The notes under the pieces are model-generated. The model made no database searches, was not told the DNA's origin, and worked only from the letters and a program-made list of their open reading frames with translations. Positions 61,495-64,000 of a DNA stretch of 64,000 bases are shown piece after piece; positions within the stretch are counted from its first letter, which is position 1; the number at the start of each line of letters is the position of its first letter. A program made the translations under genes and the position numbers. The stretch comes from Paenibacillus xylanexedens (GTDB lineage Bacteria > Bacillota > Bacilli > Paenibacillales > Paenibacillaceae), in the NCBI RefSeq assembly GCF_007680605.1, contig NZ_VEIO01000011.1:1-64000 (forward strand), written 5' to 3'.

Positions 61495-62889
61495 ATGGTG
61501 AAAAAATATGAGGTAATCGCTCATGCATTGCAACAGTGGATACAGGAGCAAATGGTTCAGCAGGGAAGCCACCAGTGGGATGACAAAGGAATAAGGTTGC
61601 CAGCGGTTCGCCGTGTTGCGGAGCAATATCAATGCAGTGTGAGTACAGCGATTCGTGCGTATGAATGGTTGGAACAGCGACATTTGGTGTACGCCGTGCC
61701 CCAATCCGGTTATTATGCCGTTCAGAACGGCTTAGGTATACAGGATATGGATTGGCAAGAGCCGCTAGATTTTGCGTCCGCGGCTCCTGATCCAAGGGTA
61801 TTTCCTTATGCGGATTTTCGGCATTGCGTGGAAGTGGCGATGAAACAGAAGCAAGATGAGCTTTTTTTATATGGCACGCAGCAAGGATTGCCCTCGCTGA
61901 TTGAGCTATTACAGAAACAGTTTGCGGATTATCAGATATTTGCGCGAGCGGAACAGTTTTTCATCACATCGGGTGTGCAGCAGGCGCTTGCGGCGCTGGC
62001 CTTGATGCCCTTTCCCGGTGGAAGAACCAAAGTCATGGTGGAACTGCCTACATATCACAATATGCCTACCTTGTTGAAGAGCTTGAACGTACCGATTGCT
62101 GGTGTACGAAGAACGTTTGGTGAAGGACTGGACTGGGATTCACTTGAACGCCAGTTTGCGGAGGGGGATATCAAGTTTTTCTATGTGATCCCACGGTTCC
62201 ACAATCCGATCGGGACTTCCATGAAGGCGGCGGAAAAGAAGAGACTTCTTCGGTTAGCACAGCGATATGATGTTTATCTGGTCGAAGACGACTATCTGGC
62301 CGATTTGGAGGACAACGCGAGACAAGATCCTTTATGGGCTTATGATACACATGACCGCGTTATTTATCTGAAAAGTTATTCCAAGATTCTGTTCCCTGGA
62401 CTTCGTATGGGTGTAGCCGTAATGCCTGTGGCCTTGATCGCCTCTTTCGGTTCAATGAAAAGAATGCTGGATATCGACACCTCACTGTTATCTCAAGCTG
62501 CGCTCGAGGTGTACATTCATAGCGGAATGTTTGCTCACCATCGCAAAATCATTCGTAGCCGCTATGCCGCGCGGATGGAAGTTGTGCAAGAACAGCTGGA
62601 GGCTTATTCCGATTTCGAACCATTTCGTATTGCGCCACGAACTGGCGGAGAACATACCGCCCTCCCTTTACCAGGGAATATACCTGTCCGTACCTTGCTG
62701 TCCCGTTTACAGAACCGCGGAATTATTGCGGATACAACAGAGCGATATTATCCCGAAGGCACGTACCGCGCATTTACGGATCAGATGTTGCGACTGAACA
62801 TCTCTAATGTTCCGAAACAGCGTATTGCAGAGGGGATGCAGATCATCCGGGAGGAGATATTGAAGCTGCAGATCAGATCAACAACGTGA
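61495..62889 (+). CDS. MocR-type PLP-dependent transcriptional regulator (GntR HTH plus aminotransferase domain)
   Basis: A 464-residue protein. The GntR winged helix is at about residues 1-75 (IRLPAVRRVAEQYQCSVSTAIRAYEWLEQRHLVY) and the fold-type I aminotransferase domain at about 95-460. The PLP-binding Lys is in LKSYSKILFPGLRMG near residue 295, with ITSGVQQALAALAL and LVEDDYLADLE before it. Some members control vitamin B6 (PdxR), others respond to amino compounds. The gene next to it is an EamA exporter and not a pdx gene, so a link with export is more likely. Start may be ATG 61495 or GTG 61498; AAGGGG lies just upstream. Confidence 0.88.
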   Translation: MVKKYEVIAHALQQWIQEQMVQQGSHQWDDKGIRLPAVRRVAEQYQCSVSTAIRAYEWLEQRHLVYAVPQSGYYAVQNGLGIQDMDWQEPLDFASAAPDPRVFPYADFRHCVEVAMKQKQDELFLYGTQQGLPSLIELLQKQFADYQIFARAEQFFITSGVQQALAALALMPFPGGRTKVMVELPTYHNMPTLLKSLNVPIAGVRRTFGEGLDWDSLERQFAEGDIKFFYVIPRFHNPIGTSMKAAEKKRLLRLAQRYDVYLVEDDYLADLEDNARQDPLWAYDTHDRVIYLKSYSKILFPGLRMGVAVMPVALIASFGSMKRMLDIDTSLLSQAALEVYIHSGMFAHHRKIIRSRYAARMEVVQEQLEAYSDFEPFRIAPRTGGEHTALPLPGNIPVRTLLSRLQNRGIIADTTERYYPEGTYRAFTDQMLRLNISNVPKQRIAEGMQIIREEILKLQIRSTT

Positions 62890-62890
62890 A

Positions 62891-62926
62891 GATAGACCAG
62901 CCTTTAATGGGCTGGTCTATCTTGAA
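62891..62926. terminator. Terminator between the MocR-type gene and hemL
   Basis: The arms AGACCAGCC and GGCTGGTCT with a six-base loop lie between two convergent genes, with A/T-rich sides. Confidence 0.65.
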
Positions 62927-62957
62927 TTTTAAATGATGTTGCCGCCGGCTCCAACTC

Positions 62958-64000
62958 TTACTCCTGTGCCATTGCTTTAAAAGAAGCTTCAGCCGCTTCG
63001 AGCGTGACAGCAATGTCTTCGTCCGTATGAGCGGTGGTCAGGAACCAAGCTTCATACTTCGAAGGAGCCAGATTGATACCGCGGTTTAACATGTGGCGGA
63101 AGAAGGACGCGAAGCGTTCGCCGTCCGTGTCTTGTGCATGATCATAATTCGTCACCGGATGATTGCAGAAATGCGTGGAGAACGCGCCACGAATGCGGTT
63201 GATCGTCAGATCAATGCCATGACGGTCCGCGGAAGCTTGCAAGCCAGTGGTCAGATCGATGGCGAGACGTTCCATTTCTTCATATACGCCAGCACCTTGC
63301 AGTACTTCAAGACAAGCGATACCCGCCGAGATGGAGGCTGGATTGCCAGCCATCGTTCCGGCCTGATACGCCGGGCCGAGTGGAGCAACCTGCTCCATGA
63401 CATGTTTACGTCCGCCGTAGGCACCGATCGGCAAGCCGCCGCCAATGATTTTCCCAAGTGCAGTAAGGTCAGGTTCAATCTCCGCATGATTGTCCAATCC
63501 GGCATACGTCTGAGTGGAACCGTAGTGGAAACGGAAAGCGGTAATAACCTCGTCATAAATAACAAGTGAACCGTTCGCACGTGTCATTGCACAGAGACCT
63601 TCCAGGAAACCTGGCTCTGGCATAACCATACCGAAGTTACCAACGATCGGCTCTACCATAACCGCAGCTACATCGTCACCCCAACGTTCGAGCGCTTCCT
63701 TCAGACCATCCAGGTCGTTATATGGAACGGTAATGACTTCATGAGCAATGCTGGTCGGGATACCTGCACTGTCGGGAATGCCAAGCGTAGATGGGCCTGA
63801 GCCTGCAGCGACCAGTACGAGATCGGAGTGACCATGATAACATCCGGCAAATTTCACGATTTTATTTCGTTTCGTATATGCCCGAGCGACGCGAATCGTC
63901 GTCATCACGGCCTCTGTACCGGAGTTCACAAAGCGAACCTTGTCCATGGACGGGATCGCTTCTTTCAGCATTTTGGCAAGCTTGATTTCAAGCTCCGTTG
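62958..64000 (-). CDS. hemL: Glutamate-1-semialdehyde 2,1-aminomutase (partial, N-terminus beyond the window)
   Basis: A PLP enzyme of the C5 haem pathway that makes 5-aminolevulinate. The visible part starts inside the N-terminal region and includes VRFVNSGTEAVMTTIRVARAYTKRNKIVKFAGCYHGHSD, VYDEVITAFR with the PLP Asp, and the PLP-lysine segment DLTALGKIIGGGLPIGAYGG. The C-terminal HFCNHPVTNYDHAQDTDGERFASFFRHMLNRGINLAPSKYEAWFLTTAHTDEDI is typical of HemL. The frame runs open through position 64000. Confidence 0.95.
   Translation of the reverse strand, partial: TELEIKLAKMLKEAIPSMDKVRFVNSGTEAVMTTIRVARAYTKRNKIVKFAGCYHGHSDLVLVAAGSGPSTLGIPDSAGIPTSIAHEVITVPYNDLDGLKEALERWGDDVAAVMVEPIVGNFGMVMPEPGFLEGLCAMTRANGSLVIYDEVITAFRFHYGSTQTYAGLDNHAEIEPDLTALGKIIGGGLPIGAYGGRKHVMEQVAPLGPAYQAGTMAGNPASISAGIACLEVLQGAGVYEEMERLAIDLTTGLQASADRHGIDLTINRIRGAFSTHFCNHPVTNYDHAQDTDGERFASFFRHMLNRGINLAPSKYEAWFLTTAHTDEDIAVTLEAAEASFKAMAQE

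Overview
The window reads as a chromosomal segment of a spore-forming Gram-positive bacterium of the Paenibacillus type. The evidence is a gerA-type germination operon, a bacilliredoxin, an SLH-domain surface protein, a YesM/AraC-type two-component system beside a CUT1 sugar transporter, LipL, strong AGGAGG ribosome binding sites, and CcpA (cre) and TPP riboswitch elements of Firmicutes form. No tRNA, rRNA, CRISPR array, transposase or phage gene was seen.

Layout. 0.2-7.2 kb: BaiN-type flavoprotein (-), membrane PAS histidine kinase, bacilliredoxin, nadE, acpS, mutY. 7.3-8.2 kb: gene-free block with a 195-bp palindromic element followed by sixteen 41-bp tandem repeats. 8.4-16.4 kb: housekeeping genes: sodA (-), GNAT acetyltransferase, signal peptidase I, a queG-ogt fusion, an HD-GYP-like protein, a YneF-like protein, folE, lipL. 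16.5-21.6 kb: SLH surface protein, a second superoxide dismutase fused to a DUF2935-like domain (-), a membrane-anchored alpha/beta hydrolase (-). 21.9-25.3 kb: IclR regulator, then a TPP riboswitch and thiC. 25.3-28.2 kb: small accessory genes on the minus strand, including an AT-rich patch with a secreted protein and a 47-residue membrane peptide. 28.6-34.6 kb: an effector-binding protein and a WYL regulator (-), then a vanR-vanS-vanY-vanZ-like cassette (+) without vanHAX. 35-46 kb: two unknown small genes, acnA (-), an amidase-domain protein, ddl, uvsE, an inositol-monophosphatase-family protein, a secreted GDSL esterase. 47-55.3 kb: a polysaccharide-uptake locus (YesM-type kinase, AraC-type regulator, cre box, sugar-binding lipoprotein, two permeases, rhamnogalacturonan acetylesterase-like enzyme). 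55.4-56.3 kb: a 235-bp repeat in two copies and an orphan homologue of the sensory rhodopsin transducer. 56.5-60.2 kb: a ger operon (-). 60.4-64 kb: EamA exporter (-) divergent from a MocR-type regulator, then hemL (-), cut by the right edge.

The main candidate for something undescribed is the family of 195-bp intergenic elements (17-211, 7319-7513, 34739-34933, 46261-46455). Each intact copy carries four CTAACGATC nonamers, two forward then two inverted, with 50 bp between members of a pair and 95 bp across the centre. This geometry is identical in all copies while the sequence between the nonamers varies. I do not recognise the family. Other notable items are the 41-bp minisatellite, the 235-bp duplicated repeat, the queG-ogt and DUF2935-SOD fusions, and the vanRSYZ cassette lacking the ligase genes.
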